This document shows positions 12,901 through 26,600 of a stretch of 64,000 nucleotides of DNA, piece after piece. How positions within the stretch are numbered: position 1 is the first letter of the stretch; each line of letters starts with the position of its first letter. This DNA is from Neospora caninum Liverpool (lineage: Eukaryota; Apicomplexa; Conoidasida; Eucoccidiorida; Sarcocystidae): contig NC_018396.1 in assembly GCF_000208865.1 (NCBI RefSeq), positions 2,909,101 through 2,973,100 of the forward strand, read 5' to 3'. The notes under the pieces were generated by a model, which was not told the DNA's origin, made no database searches, and saw only the letters and a program-made list of their open reading frames with translations. The position numbers and the translations under genes are program-made.

Positions 12901-15900
12901 GCTGGACCTGTGGAAGAAGGCGGTGTATGTACACCTCCACACCCTGTCTTTCCACGAGACCGTCGAGGCGCTGGACACAGCCAGTCGTGTCGGATGGTAC
13001 AGCCGGGCTTTCGGACAACGCGCGTTCGCGAGACTCGCGTGGTTTCTGAATCCTGAAAAAGGAAAAATTCGATGCGTGAGCGACACGATCCAAGCAGGCG
13101 AGCTTCTCGGCGAGTGGCCCAAAGGCTACAAAGAAATGGAAGAAGCCGTGCGGTTTGTCAAGCGGAGAATGACGAGACTAGCCAGAGAATGGCTGCTGGA
13201 TGACGCAGGGGAAAGTGCACTCAGAGGTGAGGAAAGACCCTCGAATGGCGAGAGAGGAGAGAAAACGAAAGGAGGCTTCAACAAAGCCCCAGGTGGGAGC
13301 CTGCGAAGAGAGAAAAAGGAAAGGGAGGCAGCGAAAGGCAGGAAAACTACTGATTGCTGAGGAACAAGCCCAAATGATGCCGTGCCTTGCTCACCACTAG
13401 ACTCTCCGTACCGTTGTATCATGCTTAGCCTCTGAGTCGATGCACGACAACGGATGCAGAGGAAAGAGGCGCGTATCGACGCCACGCAGCTGCAGTGTAC
13501 AGACTCGCAAGTATGGTCACTTCATGCTCGCGGTCAACACATCAACCTACATGTACATCTTTGCATTATTTCTGTATTTGTAGATATAGAGGTCTATGGA
13601 TATTGTAAGATGGGTTTTGGCGTCTTTTGTGTGGAGCTTTGATGCATTGTCTGGCGAATCACATCAGAATCAAATTGCCGATTCACGGTCATCGAAGCAC
13701 TTGCTTTGTTCTCAGACGTGTGGCAACACTTAGTGCGTCTGGGGCACGTTCCGCCTCCCTCGTCGCCCCGTTTTGATTCAAGTTCTGGACCGGCATCCGC
13801 GGTCTCTCCACGCGGCTTTTCCGCTGCATCGCCTACCCCGCGTTGCACGAAGTCGGCACCCTCAGCGACGTCGGTATCCGATCCTCTCCTTCCCCCTCCA
13901 CTGCTGGCAAAAGGGGCTTCTTCGTCTCTTTCAGGCGTCGCAGCCAAACCTCAGGGATCCGAGCGAGACAGGGCGGAGGCGACGCGGAGACAGCCGGGGC
14001 ATGCCGGTCCACATAACGCTGCTCAAGAGGGCCTGCGGCCTCCAACAGCCTCGGACAACGCGGCGGACCGACGCGGACAAACCCGTCCTCGTTCTCGCCT
14101 CTCTCCGGCTTCGTTGCTAGCTACGTGCTCTGCCTTTCCTGCAGCTGGTCCGTCTCAGGGATCCCCACCTCCGCCTGTCGCTCGGAGCAGCGTCCCGCCG
14201 CCTCAGCGTCTCCCTCTTCAGTCGGTTGCAGGAATTTTCCCGTGGAGACCCATCGAGGCTCTGTCTCGCGAAACCGTTGCGCCTTCTCTGTTTCCTTCCA
14301 TCTTGCGACTCACTGTGTCCCTGTTCCCCTTCGCTCCCCCAATTCCCCTCGAAATGCTTCTCCCACGAGTTCGCCAGTGTGCGCTCGGTGGCGACATCTC
14401 TCTCAGAGCCCTCCACGAAATGATCAAAGATCTGAACGCGCTGCGCCAGTTTCGAGCTCTTCGTGCTTCTAAGAGGGTTCGAGGCAACTTCTGCGCTTCG
14501 TCGGCGCGCGGCCAGCCCCAATTGCGTCTTTCTTCTTCTGTCTCTCTCCGCCCTTCTTCCGCGCTCTCGGTTTCGCCTTCGTCGCACGATGCGGCGCCGA
14601 AAGGCCTCCATTCCGCCGGCATGAGTTGTTTTCCACAAGAGGAAGGCAAGCCCCACCCTGCGAACCACGGCCACGAAGGCGAAGGCCTGGAAAATGAATT
14701 AGGGAGATTAACCCGCACCTCAGAGCCTTTGACAAGTGGAAGGGACCAACCGCCAGCTCCAGAGCGGTTTGCGGAGCACAAAACCGCCCCGAGAACAACG
14801 AGAACTCTTTTACCGTCAGAGGCCAGCGATCACTCTCGGTTCTGGTCTTCTTCGGGAGAGCCCACTGCGCGTTTGGAAGACGAAGAGGCAATGGGAGAGA
14901 CGCAGGAAGACTCGAAGGGCTGTTCGAAGCGAAGGAGCCAGGCGAGTCAGCGGACAGTGGAAGAGCTGCTCGACAGGACGGAAGCGACGCTATGGCATGT
15001 CGCTGACCAGAGAGTCCGTCGAGCTCTCGCCTGTGTTCATGCAGAGGCAACGCAACACGGAGAACGGGAGTCAGATAAATCTCCTGGACCTGTGTTCTCT
15101 CCCGTGTTTCAGTCGAAACTGTCCGGGGTACAGAGGTCTCAGGGGCGTTCGCAGGTGAGAGAGGTCGGCGTCACTCTGGAAGCTCTTGCGATGCACGGCA
15201 CGTTTCTCTGCAGCTTCTCCAAATCAACTCGGGAGGCTGTTGCCGGATCGCGATCTCAGCGTTCGGACTCAGAAAGGAAGGGAGAGGCAACCTGCTCATC
15301 CGCCTCGACCTGTCGAGGCCTCGGCTCCTCTGGCGTTGTCGCGGAGACTGCATCTGGGTGGCTGCATGCTTCGGGCTCTCCCCCGGCCGCAGAGCAGCGA
15401 GACCCCGCGCCTGGCGAGGGCAGGGGAGGTGTACAGAGGAGCCGCGTTTTTGTTGTGAGAGGCGAAACAGAAGAGAGCACAAAAAGCGTGGACGTGCTAA
15501 ATGCGGTTCGCGGGAGTCTTCGGAGGTCTCCAACTGCTCGCGAGAGGCAGAGAAGCGAAGCAGGGACGGCGCTTCAGCAGGGAGGAGATGGAAGCGAAGA
15601 CGGCGAGAACGGGTGGATCTTCCAGAGTGTCGGAGAGGCCATGGCAGTTCTCGCACTCGAGGTTGCACCCTACATTGCGAGTCTTTTGAGGCCGGAGCCG
15701 TGCAGCCAAAGGCGTCGGCGCGTCTTTTCTGACATGTTGAAAGGGGCGGGTCCGGCGTTGTATGAATTTGGAGCCTGCGAAGGCGAGCGCGCAGGGAACA
15801 CTCGCGATTTGGAGAGATCTGTACACTCTCGAGAGACGACCCCGCTCGCCTGCCTCCCTCGACCTTCACCTGCGTCTCCCGCTTCGAGCACTGAGAATTC

Positions 15901-17740
15901 TTTGGAGACCGGCAGAGGGCTGCATCGGCCTGCAGGTGCCTTGGAGGCCAGCGGTCGAGACGAGGCGCCGTCTGAGGAAACCTGTGACTGGAGCGGACTA
16001 GCCGAGGTCCGGGTCTCTGGCGTTCGCGGGGAGTGGGAGCCAGCGGCTGACATTCTCGGCAAACTTGTCCACTTTTTCTCGAGTTTCTCGCAGCTAGCGA
16101 CGGAGACCGAAGTGCGCCAAAGCCTGCAAATAGTCTTGGGATTCCTCCGCCACCCGATCTGGTTGAGGCGACTCGACGCCCACCTGTCGGCTGCGCTCCA
16201 GAAGGTCTTGGAGCCCCCTGCATGCGCGGGGCGCACGCTTGGCCAGCGGCAGGTTTCCGCGACTCGCTCAGAGTGGGAACTCGATGTCCTGGAGCAGATG
16301 ACTGCGATTGGAGCGGCGCTCCTGAGGCAGCAGCCACGCTGCGTGGCTTCGCTTCGCGCCGACGATCTCCTCCTCCTTTTTGGGGACTTACGAAGCACCG
16401 CCAGACAGATTCGAAGTGTCTTCCAACACGCTGCAGATTCGAGTTACCGTGCCGGTGAGATGCTGGAGAGGAACAAAAATGACTCGGCTGATCGGGGCGT
16501 GGACACCACATGCAACCTGGCAAAGGACAGCATTCAGATGATTGATATGCGTTTTGGAAGTACACTTCAGTTCCTTCAGCTGGCAGAGAACGTCTTGCTC
16601 CAAAGTGTGTGCACCCGCCTCAGGGACGTACCCAGTCTGATTCAGGCTGCAACCCCCGTTACCGCGCTGTACGCGACCCTGGAGATTAGCCGCTCCTGGA
16701 CAGGAAATAGGAAAGTCGAAAGGGGGAGAGGACGGGCAGTTGGAGAGTGCCAGAGAGACGGGAAAGACAGAAAGATGGTTGCCGAGCCCTTCGCCGAGAC
16801 AAAGCCACACGCTCGGGGAGCCGCGAACTTCGACGAGTACGGTGTACAGACAGCTGATGAGGACACAGTCGAGCCGCCCAGCGAGGCGAACGGGAGGCGC
16901 CAAGTCCTCCAAGAGCTGGGGGCCCTGAAGGAAAAAGCAGAGTCTTCTGCTGAGCACTGCACTGCCGTTTCCTCCGAAGAAAGGCGGGTCTCAGATCTCC
17001 AGACCCTACGTTACAACCCGAAGTTTACGCGGCGGTTGGAACAGCTGAGTTTGCTAAGCGCCACGTATCCTCAGGCCTTGAGTGACGTGTGGCGTTCCTG
17101 CGAGGAAGTCGTTCCCTCTGGAGTTGAAACGAACCCCGGCTGCACGCACCACGCGACTTGGCCTGTTAGCCAGAGCATTTCTGGTTTTCTCACGTCCAGC
17201 AACGGCGGCGCGTTCCACAGACAGGGTGGAATCGCGAGTCGCGCTACAGTCGAACGCGAAGCAGACAACGCGTCCTCCCCGATCACGCACAAAGCGTGCA
17301 CGAGGCTCTTAAATGAACACGGCCAAAGCTCTTGCGCGCAGCTGGTTAACGCCGTAGTCAGCGCGACACTCGAGAGTGAAGGAGGGAAACCCTGCTGGCA
17401 GCTCGGTGACGGAGAGGAGTGTCGAGCGTTTCTTCGAAAGTGGAGGGATGGGAAATATGCAGAGCTCCAGAGGGAACAAAAACGTGCTGTTGCAAGGTCT
17501 AGACACTGGCTAGTGATCATGCAACGCGTCAGGGCGTCACGAGAGTATGAGAGCCACACGGTTGAGGACGTCGGAGAAACGTCGGACCAGCGAAGGGAAA
17601 GAGCACCAATTAAAGAAGAAAAGCAGTTTCAATCTGACAGGGATGAACTGGATAAATATTTAACACGTCTATTCGTGCTCTGCATGCTGAAGCAGGATGC
17701 TTCAGTGGCTCTAATTCTGGACGGACTTCGTGTTCCATGA
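9935..17740 (+). CDS. Putative mitochondrial helical-repeat (HPR/OPR-like) protein, 2438 aa, 2 exons
   Basis: Exon 1 is 9935-13226 and exon 2 is 13716-17740. The donor (AGAG then GTGAGG) and acceptor (TTCTCAG) join in phase 1, giving ALRDVWQHLVRLGHV. The chosen ATG is the first in frame (context AAAATGGCG). The N-terminus is Arg/Ser-rich and almost free of acids, with LRGFST, like a mitochondrial presequence. Helical segments of one pattern recur between low-complexity inserts: FSPSEACWILHAFAKAK, LSLPDAARVLHATSVLEL, LPHRLAAILHAFSLLQYR, WTASQLGTVLTALDAVGV. They resemble the heptatricopeptide/octotricopeptide repeats of organelle RNA-binding proteins of apicomplexans. Exon 2 adds more such helices (FQSVGEAMAVLALEVAPYIA; LGKLVHFFSSFSQLATETE) and a 700-residue low-complexity middle. 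I found no C-terminal RAP domain. A role in mitochondrial RNA or fragmented-rRNA handling is inference. The alternative is two separate genes, but exon 2 has no good ATG. Confidence 0.65.
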
Positions 17741-20673
17741 TGAACCTGGAGGCATCCTGGTTTGCGACTAGGCTCGGGTGTAGGCATACACACGCGTGAT
17801 TCTTGAGGATTCTTTATCTCGGGTGTTTTTTGTTTCTGAACGGGGCAGTTCCATTTCGCTCCACTGGCACGGTGCAAGTGTATCGTACTCCTGGTTTTGT
17901 TCAGAGTGTGCCACTGCAGCTTTTCTGGAACTTGACAACACACACTGTACCCAACAACAGGTTGACCTGTAAAACGTGACGCTTGTCCAGGTAACGACAG
18001 TCAGGGGAGAATCTTTCTCTGAGTACGAAGGACGATGCACTGCGTGCAGAGTGTGCACAGAGAGAAGACTCGACTACGATTCTCTGCGAAAGATTTGTTA
18101 TCCAGATCGAGGCACTTGCCTAGAAGCAGCTTTGATGCCTTGCACACAGAACAGATCAGGTGGAATCGAATAGGGTTGCTCTCGAGTTACACATGTCAAC
18201 TCACATCAGCAGGATAGGAGATCTGACGTGGGGAAAAGCTGAAACGCGTCCTACGTGGAACGTGGTCTGTTTAAACAAAGATTGGCAAGATTAACTGACG
18301 TGTTCCAAGTCCAGAATTCCCACAGACCCCCAGTGAGCAGCGACAAATCCAAGAGAGGAATGTGCAGCGCACATCACGTCCAACGTCTGCTGACACCAAG
18401 CGCCACGTGTGATTCAGACATCTCGCGACGTCGCCTCTTCTATCGTCGGCATTTTCTGTCGTCGTTTACTGGTACACTGGCACGCGCTGATTCAAACGTG
18501 GGTTCTTGCAGTTTGTGTCCAGTGTATGGGCTGATCTGCCGCCTCTGAATGGCGTTAGTAAACCTCTTCAGTCCGGATAAGCGAAAAAGTTGACGGCCCT
18601 CCGCCAGAAATCTGTTACCAAACACTTCGATTTGCTCTGTTGTCAGCATGCAGTTGCCGCGTCTTACACGGCTATGCAGGAGTTCTGGAGGCAAGAGGGG
18701 ATAGCAGCTTCGTTCGTGGAAAAAGCTTCTCCAGGCTCCGGTCTTTTGCCGCGACGTGCATGTACAACAGAAACTGCGAGGAACAATTGTCGTTACGAGC
18801 GCCACAACTCTTTTCGGGCTCATCTACGTGAATCCTCCAGCCTACATGCTCACTGCTACGGTGATGCCAAGAGCCTCTTTCAATTTTTGTTTTCAGTTGA
18901 AGATGTGACCCAGGACTGGGGCAAATGCTTGATTGCGGTTCCCCCAGCCGGAATTATTTCAACTGGCAAACAACGCAGGCTCAGTTGCCGTGCCACGCAA
19001 ACTGGCCCTCTGCACTGTGACTCACTTGTGATTGTTACAGTCGGCCTCTGGCAAGAGAACTCGTTGACACCGTGCAGAACAGTACTCCCCCCCCTCCTCC
19101 CCCTGCAGGCCGTCGGCACACATCGCACCTTGAGCAGGAAGTGTCGATCGTGATAGCCAAGCACACTCGACCGTCGAGTTTTCTAGACACTATGAGAAGT
19201 CCCACCAAAAACTTCTTCAGATCCCGCGGGAATTGTCTGTCCGGCGAACGATTTCGGTGGTAGAGACTTTCTGAACTCGACTGCATCGAAACCGCTGAAC
19301 AGCTTGTTTCATCCCCCGTTTACACAAGACACCTCAAGCGGGGACGCGAAAATGGGTGTAAAATGCAGCTCTGCAATGTAGGAAAAGTGAAAAGAGAATT
19401 CCCCAGAGCGGTTTGTCTTGTCAGCGGCAGTCTGTTCTTTGGAGGGAGAGCATCTTAGGGTCCGACACATCCGCGTTACTTTCCCTACGGTACAAGGGAG
19501 AGGCTTCACATAACATTTTGACCCCCTGCAGACTACAGCTTGAGATATTAGCGTTGTCATAATTCTGGCGAAAGCCCACTACATGTTTTCAAGGGAAAAC
19601 CAGGAAGACAGCAGACCAACTGCTCTCAACTGTCTGCCGCACGGGAGACAGCGCCGCGAGAGACGCGGCATCGATTAGATGCACCATGGCAGCATGCACT
19701 CGAGGCGACGTTCTCTTCCTTTTATCCAATCGCTGTTCTGCACACGCAGCATTTCCAATTTTCCGGGATCGGCCGTCTGTCAATCGTTTTCTACGTTAAG
19801 CATTCAACTGGATATACCCCTCTTCGTGCCAGCGTGCTCACCGACCTGCGGCAGATTTCGCGCTGCGTTTTGCGCAGGATGATTCCGTATCGCCGTCGGC
19901 CTCGCTAACTTTCTGCCACGTGTTTCGAGGCTGTTCTCTTTTGGCGTAGGAGCAATTTCCCCTTCGCGTCTTCAGCCGCCGGTCTCTGTGTGCCGAAAAA
20001 CGCCCGAGGCGGTTTGCCGATGAAAGGCGCTGTCTTTGGTCAGATCACGTGCGGATTGGAGAACGACTGGAACCGTTTGACTGTCTGTACACTGCCGGGA
20101 TGGCGATCTCGCCTTTTGCTCCACGTCCTCTTCTCTGTTCCTCGCTTCTTCACATTTTTATTCCAGTTATAAATGCGTCAGTCTGTGCGCTCCTCACCGT
20201 CTTTCTTCAAGAAAGGTGATCTTTCCGGAGGCATCCCGTGTGCTATAGAAGAGACGAGCCGTTCTCCCGCGATTCTGTTGGCGTGGAACCCATGATTCCC
20301 TGGAGGCCCTCTTCCGCATCCCGGCCTCTCAACTGGATTTTCTTCAACCGAACTCTTTGCTGCCCAGACAGCAGCTATCCACTGCACAACTTCGCTCCTG
20401 GCGCTTGCCGTCGCACCCGTTCCGTTTCTTTCCGCTGCCGAACATTCACGTTTCTGCGGTACCGAACGCACTCCAGATCTCCCACAAAGACCTACTATGC
20501 ACACTCAGTGAAATGTAGATCGAGACCGGCAGATTGTTTCGCGCGCATTATCCAGTACCGCTCTCTGTAAACCCGCCCACAAACAGCGGGCGCGGCCCTG
20601 CATCGCTCCTGCCTCGTGTGCGACTTGCGCCGAAGCATCACCACTTTCCTTGCTTTCCACAGAATTGTAACCA
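17741..20673. other. Spacer between helical-repeat gene and first DHHC gene
   Basis: Nothing recognised. The frames are short, with no domain and no good splice pairing to neighbours. It presumably holds the 3' UTR of the upstream gene and the promoter of the DHHC gene. Confidence 0.45.
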
Positions 20674-23600
20674 ATGTCGGGAGGCATCTACACTTCAATG
20701 GGCTCGTGGGGGGGCGACTCCGACGGCGAGAAGCGTGAAGACGAAACAGAGAAGGGACTGAGAGTCCACGAGGATCTCGAGTCTGGGCGGCGTTTCTGTT
20801 CTGACGATTTGCATGCATCGCCGCGCCCCCTACTCCCAGGTGCGTGATCTGCGACGACTACGCAGAAATTTATCGGAAAAGTCTCGTGTTTCCGTGCATG
20901 AGTCACCCTAAACGCAAGACGTACACGGTATGGGTTTGCTCACGTTCGTCCCTTCTCGTCAGCGCGTTCTGCCTGCTCCCAAGTTTCATGTGTCCACAAA
21001 CGCCTATGGCGACACCTCAGTATGAGCTAGAGCCTGAGCGAGCCTCGGGGGGGACTGACGTTGTGGGAGGGCGAAAGAGAATGCACAGTGCGTCTCCTTG
21101 TGCATACACGCCGGCAGCGCGCTCCTCTCACCCATTCCCTCTTCTCAAGAGATTGCCAAGACACAAGTCGCGAATGGGCCCTCATGTGCGGTGAAACACG
21201 CGGTGTCGGCTACAGGTCTGCTCAACCCACATATACACACAAGTGTGCACACTTTTTCATCGACTCCCTATGGTGGTAGGCGCCTACGAGAATATTTTGG
21301 AGATGCTTGGTTCTCTTTGCTTCGTTTTCACATGCTTGTGCGTCACGTCCAGTGCTGTCTTGCTTGTGTCTCTCTTTCTTTGCGCTTCCCGCTACTCCTT
21401 TTCTTTCCAACCGCAGTTAACAAAGAACGTTTCTGTTGCGGCAACCGCTGCCTCTCGGGCCCCGAGCCTGGAATTCTCCTCCTTACAGTGTTCCTTCTCT
21501 CCGCGCCCGCCGTCCTCGTTGTCCATGACGTGTAGGTTCCTTCACACGTAAATTGTTTTCCTGGCTTTCTGCGCCTCCTTTTCGCCTTTCCCCCATCTCG
21601 CCTTCATCTGTCAGTGCGCTGGCTGCGCCCGGCCTCACTGAGACTCCGGACATCCGGTTCCTGTACTCGCGCTTGCTTCCCTTCCAAGAGAGATGCACGA
21701 CCGCAGACGCGAAGGAGAGAAAGGGGAAAACGTTTCGGGGTTTTGACGGCTTCTGCTGGGGTGTTTGTGGGTGCCGCTCTTTCGGTGGCGTGAGACTGAA
21801 ACAAACGACGAGACGACAGAAGACAGCAGAAAGGGGCTAGGAACAGACCTAGACTTATGGACGGCGCGACCGCTTGCTCGGCCGGTTTTGCTCGCCCTCG
21901 CCTTGGCTTTGAAGCCACGCCACTAGAGCCTGCAGGTTTCCTGTCCGACGCCTTATGAGCGTCACCGAGACCGTCCCAAATGCTGACGCCGCAACCCGCT
22001 GAGACAAGGGGTGCACTTTTGCATGTGCGAGTGGTTTTTCAGCTTGCCTCAACTGTCTCGGGAGGCGCAACTGGAAGCAGGTTTAGGCTTCGCTCTTCTT
22101 CTTGCGGCGGTCTTTGGGACACTCTTCGCCGTCGCTTTCAGCGATCCAGGCATGTACGTTTTCTCACCATATCACACGCCAACCTAAACGTTTGAAGAAG
22201 ACTGCGACGACACCTTGCACGCCAGCAAAATTCAGGACAAACACCTTTTTCGAGGACTGCACGTACGCGCAGATCCGCACAATGCATATACATATAGTAC
22301 GTAGGTGCTGAGACGAATTCGGGTACGGCTTCGCTGCTCCAGGCTTGTTTTTGTGAAAAGTGAACTCCCGACGCTTTTGCGGCGTAACGACAGCCTAGTG
22401 AGAGAGTGACAGCGCGTTTTATCGCCGCCTCCCCTACGTTTCTTTCTCTTCTGAGTTTTGTCCTTTTTCTTCCTCCAGCCTGCCGCGCGAACACTGCCCT
22501 GCGGAGATCCCTTCCGGACCTTCGCGTACGCATCTCTGTTTCGAATCAGAGTCGCTCCTCCTCACGCTGTCAAGACACCGTCTCACAACCGAGGCTCCTC
22601 TTTCCTGCACTCTCCCGTTGCACGTGTGTTTTGCCCCGTGAATGACGGCGTGGTTTGTGTTAAAAGTACAAATCTGTTCTCCGTAAGAACAGATGTGTGC
22701 GAGGTAACACTAAAATGCAGTTCACAGCCCATCTAGATATCCCATTATGAGACTTCATCTTCCTGTCTTTCCGACTGTCTCTACCTGGATGGAGGATTCT
22801 GTCTTCATCTGTATGTCGTTGTGCGTCTGCAGAACCTGCATAAAACGCGTTCTGAGACCGTAGCTGTTCACCTGTTTGGGGTGTCTCGATACACAGGTGC
22901 ATATCGCTTTTTCCTTGGCGGTGGCTATACATGCATTTATGTGCATTTACAAGTCGAGACATCCATGCATCTACACACCAGAGCAAGAGAGCACTGGCCG
23001 TTTTCCTTTCCCATACGCCTTGTCAGCCGCGTACATCCAGAATGACACATACACATACAGACGCCTTTACATATATATATATATATATATATATGTGAAA
23101 AGTGTATACTCTGTGCTGTTCAGAGCAAGGGGACGAGTAAATATGCTGAATTCCTGACATACTTGTAGGGCCATTCCCCATCCTTGTAGGAAACTGGCCC
23201 CACCTGGTGTATCTGCAAGAATAGCCCGCAGATTGTCGAGGTTTGTGTGGCAATCCTTACGAACGTCATCCCTTCGCGTGTTGCCAGGTGTCTAGGGGAT
23301 CCTCGGTGTCTTTGTGATGTCCAAAACATGCAGAGCCACGGTCGAACCTTCTCCTGGTTCCCTGATACTTCTCATGCGGGCCGCGCTTTCCCTGACGATC
23401 CTCTGTGCTGGCGTTTGATGTGCGCCGATCTTTAGGCGTGAAGTTCGTCGTCATCAACGGCGTCAGTGTTCCGCAGAAGTGGTGCGGTGAGTCAGATAGG
23501 AAGAAATCGAAGAACAAACGCTTTGCCTGTGTCACCCGCACACCTATGGGAGGGACGCCCTGTGTACGTACACGCGGCTCCGGCGGATCCTCTTGATCCT

Positions 23601-26600
23601 GGAGACGCGCGCGACCTTACTATGCAGACGGCGAAAGGGAATGACGCGTCGTTTTGTCAGATAACCAGATCGCGGTCAAGACACACTTTAGTGGGCGCTT
23701 CGCATGATTGGAGGCCAGACCAAATATACGCTGCCTCATATTCGCCAACGCAGGCAGTGTCTCTTTCCCCGCTGAGGGTTAGCAGCAAAGGTACGAGTCC
23801 ACACGTATCGATGGGGAGACAGCCGAACACTGCTCGACGCGGGCCTTCGACCCGAAAAAAGAAGGCGAGGCAGGGTGCCTTCCCCGTTTTCGTCGTTTCG
23901 ACAGACCTTCGAGCAGTCAAGGAGTGGACGGTACACAAAGAGGTCCAGGTTGCCGCGACACATGGTAGAAAGGATGGACTCAAACGGGCGTGGGTTGTGT
24001 TTGTTCTCGTGCAGCAACCTGCTGTCTGTACAGACCGCCCCGAGCAAAGCACTGCTCAATCTGCGACACTTGCGTGCGGCGTTTTGACCACCACTGTCCT
24101 TGGTAGGGCTTCATTTCCTCTTCGGTTTCCGGTTTCTGTGCGAGATTGAGAAGCGAAAGATACCCTGAGGCTACCCAATCTGTCCCTCGGTTAGGGAATC
24201 TTGGATCGACGCGTTCCGTCCCGTCTCACCACCCTCGAGAGTCTTTGCGCCGGGAGTCATGTGATCCAGTATCCCTCTCCGGCACTCCTGTGACAGCAAC
24301 TGCATGGTCAGTCGACGCTGACAAGCAAGGGCGTCTCCTTGTCTGCTCTGTCGAAATCCTCGGACACACGTCTCGGCGTTGTCTGTTTCCTCTCTTCAGG
24401 GTCTCCAATTGCATCGGACAAAGAAACTACCGAGTCTTCTTCTTCTTTGTCTTCTTTGCGGCTCTCTACGCTCTCGCGGTTGCCGTCGGTGCCGGCGTAG
24501 CTATTGTTGTAGGCCTCTCGACACAGCCCGTACATCTATACCTATCTCTCTGTCTCTCTACAAATCTCTCTCTCTATCTCTTGCTTCATAGGCGTGTATC
24601 ACTGCACATGCATGCACATATGTGTGCATTTGTATATGCCAGTATATATTTGAATTTCTCTGCATGCATACCCTAGGTGTGGTGATGCACCGTGTCGCTC
24701 TGTGCCCTCCCTGCTCGTGTATCTTTAGCTGTTGTTTTTGGATACGCATGCGAGGTCAACTGCACGGGACGGTAGCGAAAAGAGAACCAGGCTGCACTGG
24801 CCTTCTCCTTTCGCCTTGGCGTCTCTGTTTGCAAGCGTGAAGCGTTTCAGCTATACTCCCTGCACTCTGAGAGGCATTTCTCCAACAGCGAAACAGCGGT
24901 CTATTCTCAGGCTCCTGCAGACCCGTTTTTAGTGCGCGTTGCGGCCTCGAGAAGCTTTGCGTCTCTCCGTCCCAAAATATCTGCGTGTGTGTCTCCTGAT
25001 GCGAACGTTCTGCATTTCTCATAGCACACCACGCACGTCACCTGGCACGAAGCAAGACAGTCGAATTGTGTTGCACGGGGAGAGTTGCAAGTCGTTTCTC
25101 AGTGTACAGCGGTTCTCTCCGTTGTCTCCGTTGCCACACGGTTCCCTAAATCTTCGTGTTTGTTTCCCGTTATGCCTGGAGCAGGCAGAGATCAACAGCC
25201 GGGGTTGGAATGTCAGCGTGGAGACGATATGGCAGGCGGCGTGCGATTGCCCTCGACTGTAAGACGAATTGGTTTTTTGTTCACATTTTACCTTTTCTCT
25301 CGGCCTCTTCTTCTCTCCCTTCTGTTCGCTGTGTCGCTTCGCTGGCGTCTCTTCTCGTCTGTCTCTCAATGGTTTCTCGTTGCGTCTTCCTTCGCGTGTT
25401 GCACTCGAACGTCTCTTCACCATCGTGTACTGTCGGTTTGCTCTCTGTCTCAGCTGTGTTTCGTTTCGCCTCTTTCTGGTCCCACTTTGTTTCCCTTCAT
25501 CTCCCTTTGCTTGCTGCGCGGACGCTCAGCTGGAGGCTGGCAGGTGAGGGCTGAAGGCTCTCCGTGGAATGTCGCTCTGGTTTTTGCGTCTCCGTGTGGA
25601 GAACGGCGAGACGAGTTCTCACCGGCCCTTCTTTGTCTTTTCGTGGCATGCGTGTTGTCGGTTCGCTTCCTCTCCGTTCTGCGCGTCTTCAGTGCGGGCC
25701 TGTTCGTTTACGGCGTCTGCTGTTCCATTCCGCTCTTGAATCTGTGCTGTTTTAACGTCTACCTGGTGGGGAACAACCTGACAACGAACGAGGAGATCCT
25801 CCAGCTTTTCCCCGACAGGAACCCGTACTCATCGGGTAAGGCGACCGCGCTCGAATGCAGAGAAGAAAAGGAAACAGGAACGGAGGCAGAACGCAGACGG
25901 GAAGAGGAGCAACCGGATGTGAGAGAGGACGCGGCAGAGGAGGCACATAACGGAGCCGACTCAAGCAGACAACGCACAAAATCAGACAGAGCTGGGAAAG
26001 GCAAGCAAGGGCCCAAACAATGGGTGACAGCCGAAGACATGAAGCGGAGAGAGAGCCGTGCAGCAGAAAGAAAAGAGTGCAAAGATACAGAAGCGGACGG
26101 AACGTGTGCCGATGCCCTTGCGCCGTTCGATCTTCACACTGGATACACAAGGACGGTGGAACGGCGATGCTCACATACACTGCGCGCATGCGTTTCCTCT
26201 GTCGCACAGGGTATCTGGCTAATGTTTATCACTTTTTCTCGCATCGGGTGGAGCCCAGGTAGGTGACGAAACCGCCCACTCACACGCATCTTGTTCTTTT
26301 CCTTAGAAGGCCGAACAGCCGTTTGGCGTGCCGCTGTACCTGTATGTATGTACAGAGTATACCACAAAGTAAGTACACAAATGAATCAGCATTACATATA
26401 CAAACATATATATAGGTATATGACTAAGCGGAGACCTCGTTGTCGAGTTATTGCGCGGCATTCGTGAGGCCATGCGGCGACGTAGGCTCTGGGAATGCGT
26501 GCGGAGAGAGGTGCGACGGGGCGCCCATTCTCGCTTGGTTTGCTTTTGCCCGCAGCCTCCTCGGCGAAGACCGTCCCCTGAGCTCCTCGGAAAACGCTTC

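Noticed and set aside
15171..16565. 464-codon minus-strand open frame
   Set aside because: Antisense to exon 2 of the helical-repeat gene; Arg/Pro/Ser-rich shadow.
21637..21840. Frame with [16 protein letters not shown] considered as an extra exon of DHHC copy 1
   Set aside because: Exons 2 and 3 join directly in phase and match copy 2, which has nothing comparable; this stretch lies in the intron.
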